Notes: generated from the letters alone by a model not told the origin. A stretch of 64,000 bases of DNA from Halobaculum halobium (GCF_030127145.1 NZ_CP126158.1:124001-188000); one strand, 5' to 3'. Shown: positions 8,883 through 17,306, numbered from the stretch's first letter. Numbers and translations are program-made.

Positions 8883-10997
8883 TCACCGGATCTTCGTCCC
8901 GAGCGGCGCGTCGCCGTGGGTCGTCAGCAGATCGGCGTCCTCGCCCGCCGCGAGCACCATGCCGTTCGACTCGACGCCGAACAGCTCCGCCTTTTCCAGG
9001 TTCGCGACGATGACAACCCGGGTGCCCGGGAGCGACGAAACGTCGTGGAGCTGTTTCAGTCCGGCGACGATCTGGCGTTCCTCGACGCCGATGTCGACCG
9101 TGAGCCTGACCAGTTCGTCCGCCCCGTCGATTCCCTCGGCATCGACGATCTCGCCGACCCGGAGATCGAGGTCCTGAAACTCGTCGAAGCTGATGCGGTC
9201 GTCGGCGACGGGTTCGATGTCGCTCATGGCCGACTGGGCGTCCCCCTCGGACTCGTCGTTTTCGGTTTCGGCGTCCGCGCCCGCTTCGGCGGCCGCCTCG
9301 GCGACGCGGGACTCGAGCTTCTCGTTGAGTTCCTCCACGCGTTCGGCCTCGATCTTCTCGTAGAGTTCGTCGGGCGCGCCGAAGTCCGCGGGGGGCGCCT
9401 CCAGTGCGGCGTCCGTCGTCACGTCGTGGACGGAGCCCTCCTCAGCGAGTTGGTCCCACAGCTTCTCGCTCGTGCCGGGGGCGATCGGCTCGAAGAGGAC
9501 GGCGACGGCCTTCGCGATCTGGACGCAGTCGCGGATGACCTGCGCGGCCGCCTCGTCGTCCTCGCCGACGAGGTTCCACGGTTCCTCGCGCTGGATGTAC
9601 TCGTTGCCGAAGCGAGCGAGGTCGACCGTGGCGCTGCCGACGGCGCGGACCGAGTAGTCGTTGACACCGGCTTCGAGGTCGTCGATCGCCTCCGCGATGC
9701 GTGCCTCGACCTCGTCGCTCACCTCGGCCTCGGGCGTCCCCTCGAAGTTGCGGTGAGCGAACAGCAGCGAGCGGTACAGGAAGTTGCCGACCGTCCCGAC
9801 GAGTTCGTTGTTGACGCGGTCGCGGAACTTCTCCCACGAGAAGTCAACGTCCTGCTGGAACCCGCCGTTGGTGGCGAGGTAGTAGCGCAGGAGGTCCGGG
9901 TGGAACCCCTCGTCGAGGTACTCGCGGGCCCACACCGCCCGGTTTCGAGAGGTGGAGAAGCCGGCGCCGTCGAGGGTCATGAACCCGCTCGCCATCACGG
10001 AGCGGGGCTCGGCGTAGTCGACGCCGCGCAACATCGCCGGCCAGAAGACGGTGTGGTGCTGGATGATGTCGCGACCGATGACGTGGACGATCTCCCCGTC
10101 GTCTTGCCACGCGCGCTCCCAGTCGTACTCGTCGGCGCCGACGCGCTCGGTGTACTGTTTCGTCGAGGAGACGTACTCGATGGGCGCGTCGACCCAGACG
10201 TACAACACGAGGTCCGTCGGGTCCTCGCCCTCGATCTCGGGGTAGTCGATCCCCCAGTCCATGTCGCGGGTGATACACCAGTCGCGCAGGCCGTCTTCGA
10301 GCCACCCGCGCGGCTGATTCCGGGCGTTCGCGGTCCCCTCCAGACGGTCGAGGAAGCCCGAGAGGTACGCTTCGAACTCGGAGACGCGGAAGAACTTGTG
10401 CGTCTGATCGCGGTACTCCGCGGGGTTTCCGGTGACTGTCGAGCGCGGATCTTCGATCTCACCGGGCTCGAGGTGGCGCCCGCAGCCCTCGTCGCACTCG
10501 TCGCCGCGGGCCAGTTCCCCGCAGTACGGGCAGGTTCCCTCGACGTACCGGTCCGGCAGCGACTGGTCGGCCTCGGGGTCGTACGCGACTTTGATCTCCT
10601 TCTCGTAGACGTGACCGTTCTCCTCCAGCGTACGAACGAACTCCTGGGTCGTTTCGGTGTTCGTCGCGTCGTGGGTGTGGCCGTAGTTGTCGAAGTCGAC
10701 GTCGAACCGCGGGAACGTCTCCTCGTACTGCTCGTGCCACGCGAGCGCGAACTCTTCGGGCGACGTGCCCTCCTGCTCGGCGTTGACCGCCACGGGGGTG
10801 CCGTGCATGTCCGACCCGCAGACGAACGCGGTCTGTTGGCCGAGCGATTCCAGCGCTCGCGCGTACACGTCGCCGCCGACGTACGTCCGGAGGTGGCCGA
10901 TGTGGAGGTCGCCGTTGGCGTACGGCAACCCGCAGGTGACCACCGCCGGCGCGTCCGCGGGGAACGGATCGCGCGTGTGGGTGTCCTTGCTGCTCAT
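8883..10997 (-). CDS. metG: Methionine--tRNA ligase with C-terminal tRNA-binding domain
   Basis: A 704-residue class I synthetase that charges tRNA-Met. The HIGH motif is at residues 32-35 in LHIGHLRTY, after TCGLPYANGD. A zinc knuckle follows near 155-175 (CPYCGELARGDECDEGCG). The KMSKS loop is degenerate, read as GAGFSTSR, as in archaeal/eukaryotic-type MetRS. The last about 105 residues are an EMAP-II/Trbp111-like tRNA-binding domain (DLRVGEIVDAEGI, ending LGTKIR), joined by an acidic Ala/Glu linker near 565-595. The fusion of this domain is common but not universal in archaea. Translation starts leaderless from a TTTAGG box 26 bases upstream. Confidence 0.95.
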   Translation of the reverse strand: MSSKDTHTRDPFPADAPAVVTCGLPYANGDLHIGHLRTYVGGDVYARALESLGQQTAFVCGSDMHGTPVAVNAEQEGTSPEEFALAWHEQYEETFPRFDVDFDNYGHTHDATNTETTQEFVRTLEENGHVYEKEIKVAYDPEADQSLPDRYVEGTCPYCGELARGDECDEGCGRHLEPGEIEDPRSTVTGNPAEYRDQTHKFFRVSEFEAYLSGFLDRLEGTANARNQPRGWLEDGLRDWCITRDMDWGIDYPEIEGEDPTDLVLYVWVDAPIEYVSSTKQYTERVGADEYDWERAWQDDGEIVHVIGRDIIQHHTVFWPAMLRGVDYAEPRSVMASGFMTLDGAGFSTSRNRAVWAREYLDEGFHPDLLRYYLATNGGFQQDVDFSWEKFRDRVNNELVGTVGNFLYRSLLFAHRNFEGTPEAEVSDEVEARIAEAIDDLEAGVNDYSVRAVGSATVDLARFGNEYIQREEPWNLVGEDDEAAAQVIRDCVQIAKAVAVLFEPIAPGTSEKLWDQLAEEGSVHDVTTDAALEAPPADFGAPDELYEKIEAERVEELNEKLESRVAEAAAEAGADAETENDESEGDAQSAMSDIEPVADDRISFDEFQDLDLRVGEIVDAEGIDGADELVRLTVDIGVEERQIVAGLKQLHDVSSLPGTRVVIVANLEKAELFGVESNGMVLAAGEDADLLTTHGDAPLGTKIR

Positions 10998-11308
10998 GAA
11001 TACCGTCTCGTGGATGCGGGCCTAAAGCCCGCCGAAACGGGCGAACAGTCTCTCGGCCCTGAGCGTCGCCGATCGGCTCTGCGAGCGCGTCCGACGGATC
11101 GGCGAAACCCACGTCGCCGCCGTCGCGACCCGCTACACGCCCTAGCGGCCGCGAACGCTCCACCCGGAGGTGGAGAACCTGCGTCTGCGCATCGGGGCGG
11201 CTGGGAGCATCACGGAACCTGCTGGAGGGTATCGACGTCCCGCTGACAGTCGTGTGGGTCGGTGTCGAGTCCCGTAGCTACTTTGGCATCGACGGGGTCG
11301 GTCGTCAT
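10998..11308. other. Intergenic region between metG and the YbaK gene
   Basis: This 311-bp divergent spacer holds the metG promoter at its left end. A CTAG site lies near 11143, one of very few in the window. The rest is high-GC sequence without a recognisable gene, RNA or repeat; frames through it are continuations of antisense frames. Confidence 0.5.
11021..11026 (-). promoter_or_regulatory. TATA-like box of metG
   Basis: TTTAGG on the minus strand, ending about 24 bases before the metG ATG at 10997. The spacing predicts a leaderless transcript, the common haloarchaeal arrangement. No Shine-Dalgarno sequence lies between. Confidence 0.5.
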
Positions 11309-11779
11309 ATGCACGACAGCGCGTCGCGGTTTGCTGAACGAGTCTCCGAGAAGTTCGACTTCGAGGCCGACATCGAGGAGTTCCCAGCCGGGACGAAAAC
11401 CGCCGCTGACGCCGCCGACGCGGTCGGTTGCTCGGTCCGGCAGATCGTCAAGAGCATCGTCCTCGTCGCCGACGGCGAGGTGATCGTCGTGCTCACCGCC
11501 GGCGACAACCGCGTCGACACCAACGCGCTCGAGGCCGAACTCGGCGCCGAGTCCGTCCGAACGGGGAACCCCGACGAAGTGAAGGCCGCCACCGGCTGGA
11601 GCATCGGCGGCGTTCCCCCGTTTGGACACGAGTCGCCGGTGGCGACGTATCTCGACGAATCGCTTCTCGATCGCGACCGGATCTGGGCCGCCGCCGGAAC
11701 GCCAGACGCCGTGTTCGAGCTCACTCCCGGGGAGTTACGGGAGATCGCTGATCCAACGACGACGACGGCCTTCGAGTAG
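11309..11779 (+). CDS. YbaK/EbsC-family aminoacyl-tRNA deacylase
   Basis: A 156-residue protein with the YbaK fold that hydrolyses mischarged tRNA, usually Cys-tRNA-Pro or Ala-tRNA-Pro. Family marks are EEFPAGTKTAADAADAVGC near the N-terminus, a catalytic-type Lys in QIVKSIVLV, the strand AGDNRVDTNAL, and GWSIGGVPPFGH, the conserved glycine-rich loop. The ATG before HDSASRFAERV was chosen, giving the usual length of 150-160. It acts in translation quality control. It is divergent from metG, another translation gene. Confidence 0.88.
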   Translation: MHDSASRFAERVSEKFDFEADIEEFPAGTKTAADAADAVGCSVRQIVKSIVLVADGEVIVVLTAGDNRVDTNALEAELGAESVRTGNPDEVKAATGWSIGGVPPFGHESPVATYLDESLLDRDRIWAAAGTPDAVFELTPGELREIADPTTTTAFE

Positions 11780-11907
11780 CATAAATGCTATACCGTGATA
11801 CCAAACTGCCTGTCGAAGCCGGGCACGGCGCATCTCCCGGTGTCCTCAGCCGGCCGAACGACGTCACTCGAATAATCAAAAAATAAATCGTGTGAGAGTC
11901 TGAACAA

Positions 11908-11913
11908 TTTATT
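11908..11913 (+). promoter_or_regulatory. TATA box of the DUF7344-like gene
   Basis: TTTATT lies 25 to 30 bases before the ATG at 11938 within an AT-rich patch (about 11865-11915), giving a leaderless promoter. The AT-rich patch stands out from the surrounding sequence. Confidence 0.6.
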
Positions 11914-11937
11914 CGTGGTACTGTCGTCTACGTACGC

Positions 11938-12267
11938 ATGAGCACGCAAGATACGGCGGTCTCTTTTGAAGCGTACCTCGATGCCGTGGGACACGTCGAA
12001 CGCCGTCGGCTGCTTCTCGCGCTGCTGAATAGCACTTCTGACGGAGATCCAACTGTCGCGCTCGACCGGCTCGATTCGACCGCCGCTGACGAAACTCTGC
12101 GACTGTCTCTGCACCACGTCCATCTCCCGAAACTGGAGGATCTGGGGTTCGTTGACGCCGACCGAGACCAGCGTTCTGTGACCACTGGCCCTCAGTTCGA
12201 CGAGATCCGTCCCATCCTCAAACTCCTCGACGACAATCGGGATCAGCTCCCTCACGGATGGGTGTGA
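11938..12267 (+). CDS. DUF7344-like winged-helix protein
   Basis: A 109-residue protein of the haloarchaeal DUF7344 type, a winged-helix fold related to DNA-binding regulators. Marks are AVGHVERRRLLLALL, the DETLRLSLHHVHLPKLEDLGFVD recognition-helix/wing region, and a C-terminal helix IRPILKLLDDN. In this family the HVHLPKLED-like motif (often HTHLPKL) is diagnostic. It likely binds DNA as a dimer; the target is unknown. It is the first gene of a regulator-rich segment. Confidence 0.78.
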   Translation: MSTQDTAVSFEAYLDAVGHVERRRLLLALLNSTSDGDPTVALDRLDSTAADETLRLSLHHVHLPKLEDLGFVDADRDQRSVTTGPQFDEIRPILKLLDDNRDQLPHGWV

Positions 12268-12608
12268 ACGCCGAAGGGCCTGTCCGCGTGCGTACTGTGG
12301 AAGCGGCTGGTCCGTTCACGCGAGAAGGGTTGGAGGCGCCGAGCTGGGCGGCGTGTGCGGTTGTTCTGCAGGTATCGGATTCGCACCGCCTCCAGAACGG
12401 GACGCGATCTGCTGTGCGACCGAGAGCTCCGTTCGGGATACCGCCGTGAACGGCGGGATTCGTCGTTGAATCAGTCGGTCGACGCTCGGGTCCGAGCGAG
12501 TTCCAGACCGCTCGGCCGACAACGACCCCGTTCGAAGGCACCGCTGGACCTCCTTTCGAGCGCACTGCGGGGCCGAGACAGGTCTCTGTTCTCGGCTGAG
12601 ATCCGGTT
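12268..12608. other. Gene-free spacer with a strong hairpin
   Basis: These 341 bases have no supported gene: the short frames present are Arg-rich in both directions. The one structural signal is a perfect hairpin at 12441-12456 (CCGCCG-TGAA-CGGCGG) followed by GGGATTC. This resembles the hairpin ends of IS200/IS605-type elements or an intrinsic RNA stem. No TnpA or TnpB remnant is visible. Confidence 0.4.
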
Positions 12609-13415
12609 CTAGTCCGTTTGTGGGTCGCGTTTCGGAATGAGCCCCTGTGAGAGCAACCGACGCGCAATCACAATAAGGCCATTTCGGAACCCGCCGCCGA
12701 AGACGGCCTGTTCTTCGTGCGTGCCCGGCACGAGCGTACTGACGAGGATCGTCGACCGATCGACGAGAAGGAGCCGTCCGATAGCGAGATCGTCATCCGC
12801 GCCGACCTCGGTGCGAAGCCAGCCGAGACCCGACAGGAACGTCGTCGCTCTCGGAATGGCTTCTTGGATCTGCGCTTCGAGTTCCTCTGTGACTGCACCG
12901 ATAAGCAGGTCAACGCTGCTGTCGAGCGCGTTGAGGCTCTCGATTAGTTCGTCGGTCAACATCGTGCCGTCGCCGATGACGAATACCACCTCCTCGGCGG
13001 CGTCCGTGAGGAGCGCGTACGACCGATTTGCGATCGCATCTGTTCCCGACATGGTCCAGACTTCTTGAACCGGCGACTCTTGTTCGGCGTCGACGCGCTC
13101 GGCGTCTGCAAGCGCCGCTGAGAGGCGGTCGACGCGGGCCTCGTACTGTTCCCGGAGCGTTTCGGTCGCTTCTGCCAGCGGCACGGCCCGGAACCGCTGT
13201 GGACTCGAGTGCTGGACCTCGACGAGCCCCTGGGCCTCCAAGACGCGAACCGCGTCGTAGACGCGCGTCCGGGGAACGTCTGTTATTTCGCTGAGGTGTT
13301 TCGCCGTGCCCGTCGAGAGGCGCGATAGCCCGACGAAGCACTTGGCTTCGTACTCCTTTAGGCCGAGTTGCTGGAGTACCTCGACCGCTTCGTCTACTGT
13401 GTCATCTGTGCTCAT
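12609..13415 (-). CDS. TrmB-family transcriptional regulator (copy 1)
   Basis: A 268-residue protein with an N-terminal TrmB winged helix: LQQLGLKEYEAKCFVGLSRL, TAKHLSEITDVPRTRVYDAV and LEAQGLVEVQHSSPQRFRAV. A coiled linker (residues 90-115) and a C-terminal effector-type domain follow (about 125-268), containing EEVVFVIGDGTMLTDELIE and LLLVDRSTILVSTLVPG. It lacks the extra sugar-binding domain of the about 350-residue glucose TrmB. The start is at the ATG before STDDTVDEAVE. A dyad overlapping the start codon (13414-13431) is shared with the divergent paralogue, suggesting auto- and cross-regulation. Confidence 0.85.
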   Translation of the reverse strand: MSTDDTVDEAVEVLQQLGLKEYEAKCFVGLSRLSTGTAKHLSEITDVPRTRVYDAVRVLEAQGLVEVQHSSPQRFRAVPLAEATETLREQYEARVDRLSAALADAERVDAEQESPVQEVWTMSGTDAIANRSYALLTDAAEEVVFVIGDGTMLTDELIESLNALDSSVDLLIGAVTEELEAQIQEAIPRATTFLSGLGWLRTEVGADDDLAIGRLLLVDRSTILVSTLVPGTHEEQAVFGGGFRNGLIVIARRLLSQGLIPKRDPQTD

Positions 13416-13431
13416 GTGTCCCAACTCACAA
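13414..13431. promoter_or_regulatory. Candidate operator (ATGTG-N8-CACAA) at the TrmB copy 1 start
   Basis: An imperfect dyad, ATGTG-TCCCAACT-CACAA, overlaps the start codon of the minus-strand TrmB gene. Nearly the same 19 to 20 bases recur at 13725-13741 in the same strand orientation, with one base less in the spacer. Two unrelated coding or spacer contexts sharing this sequence argue for a binding site. Confidence 0.45.
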
Positions 13432-13724
13432 CCCGGCCGAATCCGGGAACTCGGAGAAACTCGTTTCGCCGGGCAGATAGGCGTTGTCACTACTGAACGG
13501 AACGTCGAATCGAAGACGAGACCCCAACGCGTCGACGGTCTCTCGATTCGGATTCTGTCGTACGTTTACGAGAGAGTGTGTAACTCTGAGAATCACAACG
13601 CTATGGGATCCGATCTACTAGCTCTGGAGCGGTTATGCTCTCGATCACGATTTTCACCCTGTTAATCACAAAACTATTATCGGCGGCGGTGTCCTACTCC
13701 TCACTCCGGTACGCGGCTCGGAAC

Positions 13725-13741
13725 TTGTGTCCCAACCACAA
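13725..13741. promoter_or_regulatory. Candidate operator (TTGTG-N7-CACAA) upstream of TrmB copy 2
   Basis: A perfect 5+5 dyad, TTGTG-TCCCAAC-CACAA, lies 64 bases before the ATG of the plus-strand TrmB gene. It matches the site at 13414-13431 except for one base in the left arm and one extra spacer base there. The arm length and spacing echo the published TrmB operator layout (TACT-N7/8-GAGTA), but the arm sequence differs. Confidence 0.5.
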
Positions 13742-13804
13742 CCCGATGCGTACCGGACCCGGCCACATCCCGTGGCTGGGGTTCACAACACGGACACTTG
13801 GATT

Positions 13805-14614
13805 ATGGATACCGACCCGGACCCCGTTGACGATCCCCGTGGGGCGGCGATCGAGCAGCTCGAAGAGTTCGGGTTGAGTGCCTACGCCGCGCGGACGTTC
13901 GTGGCGCTCGTGAGCCTCGGCACTGGCACCGCCAAAGAGGTGAGTCAGGTCTCGGAGGTCCCCCGAACTCGCGTGTACGACGCGATCGACGAATTACACG
14001 CGCGAGGATTGGTCGACGTTCAGCAGTCTTCACCCAAGGAGTTCTGGGCGATCTCGGCCGACACGACGAGCCGGAAGTTCGAACGCGAGATGGAGTACCG
14101 GACGTCGGTTCTCCGGACTTCACTGGATCGACTCAACCCGGCCCCGCGGAGCGAAGAACAGCGGGGCGTCTGGACGGTCGATGGGCAGACTGCGGTCACT
14201 GACCGCGTGTTGGAGTTCGTGAGCGGGGCAGACGACAAAATCGTCTACATGACCGTCGAGGAACTCCTCACCGAGGAGATCATCGACGCGCTCTGCGCCG
14301 CCGCCGAGCGGGGCGTGACGATCAGCCTCGGCGGCGTTTCCGCGGACGTCCGAGACCGGATCCGAGACGAGATTCCAGGCGCAGACATCTTTGAATCGCT
14401 GTGGGTCTGGTCTGACACGCCCGCCGGTCGACTCCTGATGGTCGACGACGCGCAAACGCTTGTGAGCGTCCTCGTTCCCGATTCTACCAGCGGAGAGGCG
14501 GGTGAACGAGCGGAAACGGCGATCTGGGGCGCAGGCGAGACCAACAGCCTCGTCGTCGTGCTGAGAGCGATCTTCACGTGGCGGTTGCAGAACGCCGAGG
14601 ACGCAGCGGAGTGA
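13805..14614 (+). CDS. TrmB-family transcriptional regulator (copy 2)
   Basis: A 269-residue paralogue of the divergent TrmB protein. It has the same N-terminal winged helix (IEQLEEFGLSAYAARTFVAL, TAKEVSQVSEVPRTRVYDAI, LHARGLVDVQQSSPKEFWAI) and a C-terminal effector-type domain with VWTVDGQTAVTDRVLEF, DKIVYMTVEELLTEEIIDAL and LLMVDDAQTLVSVLVPD. The start at ATG-GAT-ACC was chosen to match the paralogue; an upstream in-frame GTG at 13727 would place translation inside the dyad. The two genes look like a duplicated pair that have turned back to back. Confidence 0.85.
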   Translation: MDTDPDPVDDPRGAAIEQLEEFGLSAYAARTFVALVSLGTGTAKEVSQVSEVPRTRVYDAIDELHARGLVDVQQSSPKEFWAISADTTSRKFEREMEYRTSVLRTSLDRLNPAPRSEEQRGVWTVDGQTAVTDRVLEFVSGADDKIVYMTVEELLTEEIIDALCAAAERGVTISLGGVSADVRDRIRDEIPGADIFESLWVWSDTPAGRLLMVDDAQTLVSVLVPDSTSGEAGERAETAIWGAGETNSLVVVLRAIFTWRLQNAEDAAE

Positions 14615-14659
14615 TCATGACAGGGTACTTAGTGCTAGCCGTCGCTTGAGCGGGGTCGT

Positions 14660-14946
14660 ATGACTGATCTACCGAACGGGACTGTCCGTGCCCATTACGA
14701 TTGGGCGTCGACAGCTCCCTCGGTGGCGATCGTCGAGACAGTTTCGAGAGTCGTCGATCGTAGCCGTCAACGCTCCAACCGCTGTCCGAGTCCGTCGATC
14801 CTGACGCGGTAGCTGCGCTCGTTCAGTCGACCGGCGCGTCAAGGGCAATCGACACTGTGGATGTCTCGTTTGACTTCGCAGAACACAATATCACAGTTCG
14901 TGGTACCGGTGGGATCACTGTTCGCACGGCCGATTCCGACCGGTAA
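14660..14946 (+). pseudogene. HalOD1-domain gene broken by a one-base frameshift
   Basis: Reading from ATG gives MTDLPNGTVRAHYDWAS then VAIVETVSRVVDR, the start of a HalOD1 output domain. The frame then runs to an early stop after 51 codons. A second frame resumes exactly where the family should: PLSESVDPDAVAALV, then VSFDFAEHNITVRG, ending TAA at 14944. Adding one C to the CC at about 14763-14765 joins the two into one 95-residue protein. The intact domain would be a small regulatory output module. It is either a recent pseudogene or a base missed in sequencing; an intact homologue follows at 15115. Confidence 0.8.
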
Positions 14947-15114
14947 CACACTCGTCCACGGTGGTCTCGTCCCCGCTGGCGAGAGGGTATTCGCGCTCTT
15001 TGGGTACGATCGTTCGGATCAAACCGGGACCCGTGCGTGCGGGACCACCCTCGAACTGTAGGGAGTTGAACTATGACAGAGACAGCCGTTCAGTGAGGTG
15101 GGAGTCCAGTTCGA

Positions 15115-15399
15115 ATGATCGACAAGCCAGCCAGTCGGGCCGACACCGACGAGAGACAGCAGCTATCGCACGTGGTGATCGAATCCGTCGCCGCGGCGAC
15201 AGAGTGTAGTGCGCACCAACTTCCGCCGCTACACGAGGCGATCGACCCCGACGCGCTGAACAATCTGTTCGCGAGCGAGGGGCGGACCGGCGGTCGATCG
15301 GGTGGCGGTCACGTCTCGTTCAGGTATCACGGGTGTACCGTCACGGTCCACGCGAGCGGGCGGTCGGTCGTCGAACGGATAACAGACGGGGAGCAGTAG
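15115..15399 (+). CDS. HalOD1 output-domain protein
   Basis: A 94-residue stand-alone HalOD1 domain, a haloarchaeal module often found in sensor/regulator proteins. The pattern VVIESVAAATECSAHQLPPL, then HEAIDPDALNNLF, then VSFRYHGCTVTVHASG matches the family's helix-helix-strand-strand core. No DNA-binding or sensor domain is attached. It lies 168 bases after a frameshifted homologue, so this looks like a tandem family expansion. Confidence 0.85.
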   Translation: MIDKPASRADTDERQQLSHVVIESVAAATECSAHQLPPLHEAIDPDALNNLFASEGRTGGRSGGGHVSFRYHGCTVTVHASGRSVVERITDGEQ

Positions 15400-15503
15400 C
15401 GGCTTGACCGACGGCTGACTCACCGGTCGTCTCTCGCCGCTCTGGGCGCAGGATATTGGGGCTCCTCGGTTTGTACGCCATCGTCTCGATGACGCGCGTC
15501 GAT

Positions 15504-16190
15504 TCAGCGCTCGTTGAGCATCGACGCGATGAGGGTCCGTTCTGCAGCGTGGACGTGCTCGGAGAACGTCGCCGACGCGATATCGAGTTCCGCCGCCACC
15601 TCCTCGCCGGTGCACCCGCGCGGCCAGTCGTAGTAGCCGGCCTCGAACGCCGTCCGGAGGACCTCGCGCTGGCGGTCGGTGAGCCGCTCCGCTAACGTCC
15701 GATGGAGTGTCCCCCGCGAGAGCAGCGGCATCATCGACGCTTTCGACCGTTTGGATCGCAGCGTCGCCTCCGGCGTCTCCTCGAGGAATGTTGCGACGAT
15801 CGCAGGAGCGTCGGCCTCGCTCGGGATCTCGGCGACGATGCTGCCGCGTCCGTTCGTCCCCCGGACGGTTCGCGGGAGCGCGCCGAGTTCCGCCAACCGG
15901 CGTGCCGGGCAGCCGTGGGACACCACGAACTCGAACAGCCCGCCGTCCGCGTAGGTCTCGATCACCGAGACCTCCGTGCCCTCGTGTTCGGCCGCGAGCG
16001 GTTCGATCTCCTCGGGGCGAGCGTCGATAACGTTGAAGTATTCGGCGTACTCGCCGTCGCTCCGCGGAAGCAATTCGGCGAGTTCCAGGGTACAGTCGGC
16101 GGCAGCAGACGCCCTGACGAACGGATACGCAGACTCCCCGAAGCGGAACTCGACTTCGAGGACGTCCTCGCGCTTGGTCCCCCCGGACAT
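15504..16190 (-). CDS. HTH-10 (bacterio-opsin activator-type) regulator
   Basis: A 228-residue haloarchaeal regulator. The N-terminal about 150 residues form the ligand/regulatory domain common to Bat-like proteins (FRFGESAYPFVRASA, FEFVVSHGCPARRLAELG). The C-terminal HTH_10 domain has LTDRQREVLRTAFEAGYYDW, the diagnostic phrase, then GCTGEEVAAELDIASATFSEH as the helix-turn-helix. The ATG before SGGTKREDV was preferred over one 69 bases upstream, which would add a basic non-conserved leader. It probably activates or represses nearby genes; targets are unknown. Confidence 0.88.
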   Translation of the reverse strand: MSGGTKREDVLEVEFRFGESAYPFVRASAAADCTLELAELLPRSDGEYAEYFNVIDARPEEIEPLAAEHEGTEVSVIETYADGGLFEFVVSHGCPARRLAELGALPRTVRGTNGRGSIVAEIPSEADAPAIVATFLEETPEATLRSKRSKASMMPLLSRGTLHRTLAERLTDRQREVLRTAFEAGYYDWPRGCTGEEVAAELDIASATFSEHVHAAERTLIASMLNER

Positions 16191-16440
16191 GTGTGCTCGT
16201 CTGGAGTGCGGCCGACCCGATGTATCTTGTGGGCGATCAAATGAGTTCGCGTGATACACGTGTACATCCGCCGATAGTGGCCGTCTCCGTGGCGAACCGT
16301 GTGTCGTCCTGCGTCACCGGCGCCTCGGCGCGTGCGGGGGTGAAAATCGGGTGGACTCGGACGGGCGACGATCGGCCGCACGCTGGCCCGTCGAATCCCG
16401 AGCCGAATCGTTGAACTCGGGGCCGTTCGTCCCCGAGACC

Positions 16441-16731
16441 GTGACCGTCCTCGATTCACTCCCGTCCAGACCGCTTCGATCGGCTGAGCTAGAGGCGCTG
16501 CGCGACGCCGACAGCGTCACCGAAGCGGCGCCCCTCGGCGTGGATGACGACGACATCCGCGCGCTCGCCGTCCAAACGGACGAGACGATTCACGGCCTCG
16601 GCTACGACCCGGATTCGGGCTGGACCGTGGTCGATAGTCGCGAGGCAGACGACCCGGAGGACCTCGCGGCCGTGCGCGACTCGCTGAAGAGCTGGGAGGC
16701 GAAGCGCGCGGCGGTCGACGCCGACGAGTGA
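16441..16731 (+). CDS. Small conserved haloarchaeal protein of unknown function
   Basis: A 96-residue acidic protein from the GTG opening TVLDSLPSRPLRSAELEAL. An alternative ATG at 16351 would add 30 residues that look non-coding. It has a mixed alpha/beta pattern with IRALAVQTDETIHGLGYD and a C-terminal helix DSLKSWEAKRAAVD. The family name is not recognised with certainty. It precedes an HxlR regulator on the same strand. Confidence 0.6.
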   Translation: MTVLDSLPSRPLRSAELEALRDADSVTEAAPLGVDDDDIRALAVQTDETIHGLGYDPDSGWTVVDSREADDPEDLAAVRDSLKSWEAKRAAVDADE

Positions 16732-16843
16732 GCCGCCGGGCGGCAGCGCGCGGGCCCGCCCTACTGGCGTCGTGACAGCAGGTTTTCGTCCGTTACCCGG
16801 TTCGGATCCGAACTGCTATACCGATCGGACGTGTACATCGCCC

Positions 16844-17200
16844 ATGGCAGTCGAAGAGCCGCAGGCGGCGGAGTCCGTGGAGTCGCTCGACGCCGGGCCG
16901 TGCCCCGTCGTCGACGCGCTCGAACAGGTGGGGTCGAAGTGGCGTCTCGTGGTGCTGCACGACCTGCTTGACGGCGAGAAGCGATTCAACGAGCTGAAGC
17001 GCTCGACGGACGCCAGCGCGCGGACCCTCTCCCGCGTGCTCGACGACCTCAGGGAGATGGGGTTCGTCCAGAAGCGCATGGAGCCGGACGCGCCCGTGGC
17101 GACGTTCTACTCGCTGACCGCCAAGGGCGAATCGCTCTCGGTCGTCTTCGAAGAGGTGGAGTCGTGGGCCGGCGAGTGGCTCGACACCTGTCGCGAGTAG
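16844..17200 (+). CDS. HxlR-family winged-helix regulator
   Basis: A 118-residue HxlR/MarR-like DNA-binding protein. Diagnostic features are CPVVDALEQVGSKWRLVVLH, which contains the family's Cys near the N-terminus and the KW pair, then RFNELKRSTDASARTLSRVL as recognition helix and RRMEPD-like wing (KRMEPDAPVATFYSLTAKG). The single Cys suggests possible redox or electrophile sensing, as in HypR-type members. A CTATAC box about 28 bases before the ATG supports this start and a leaderless message. The target is unknown. Confidence 0.87.
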   Translation: MAVEEPQAAESVESLDAGPCPVVDALEQVGSKWRLVVLHDLLDGEKRFNELKRSTDASARTLSRVLDDLREMGFVQKRMEPDAPVATFYSLTAKGESLSVVFEEVESWAGEWLDTCRE

Positions 17201-17306
17201 TCGCGATCGCCGTTCCGACTCCGAGTTCGGTCGCTCGGTCCGCCAGCCGCAGCCGGGATCGCCGGGGTTTATTCGCCCGCTCCACGCGGGCAGATCCGAT
17301 GACGCG

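Noticed and set aside
8916-11246. Long plus-strand open frame opposite metG (776 codons)
   Set aside because: It is a GC-rich shadow of metG. The sequence is Val/Leu/Arg-rich without any domain, and metG has all synthetase motifs.
12609-14614. The two TrmB-like genes as the sugar-sensing TrmB itself
   Set aside because: Both are about 268 residues and lack the extra maltose/glucose-binding domain of the about 350-residue TrmB; their shared dyad also differs from the TrmB operator.
14740-14790. Programmed frameshift in the HalOD1 gene
   Set aside because: There is no slippery heptamer or stimulatory stem, and the family is normally read in one frame.
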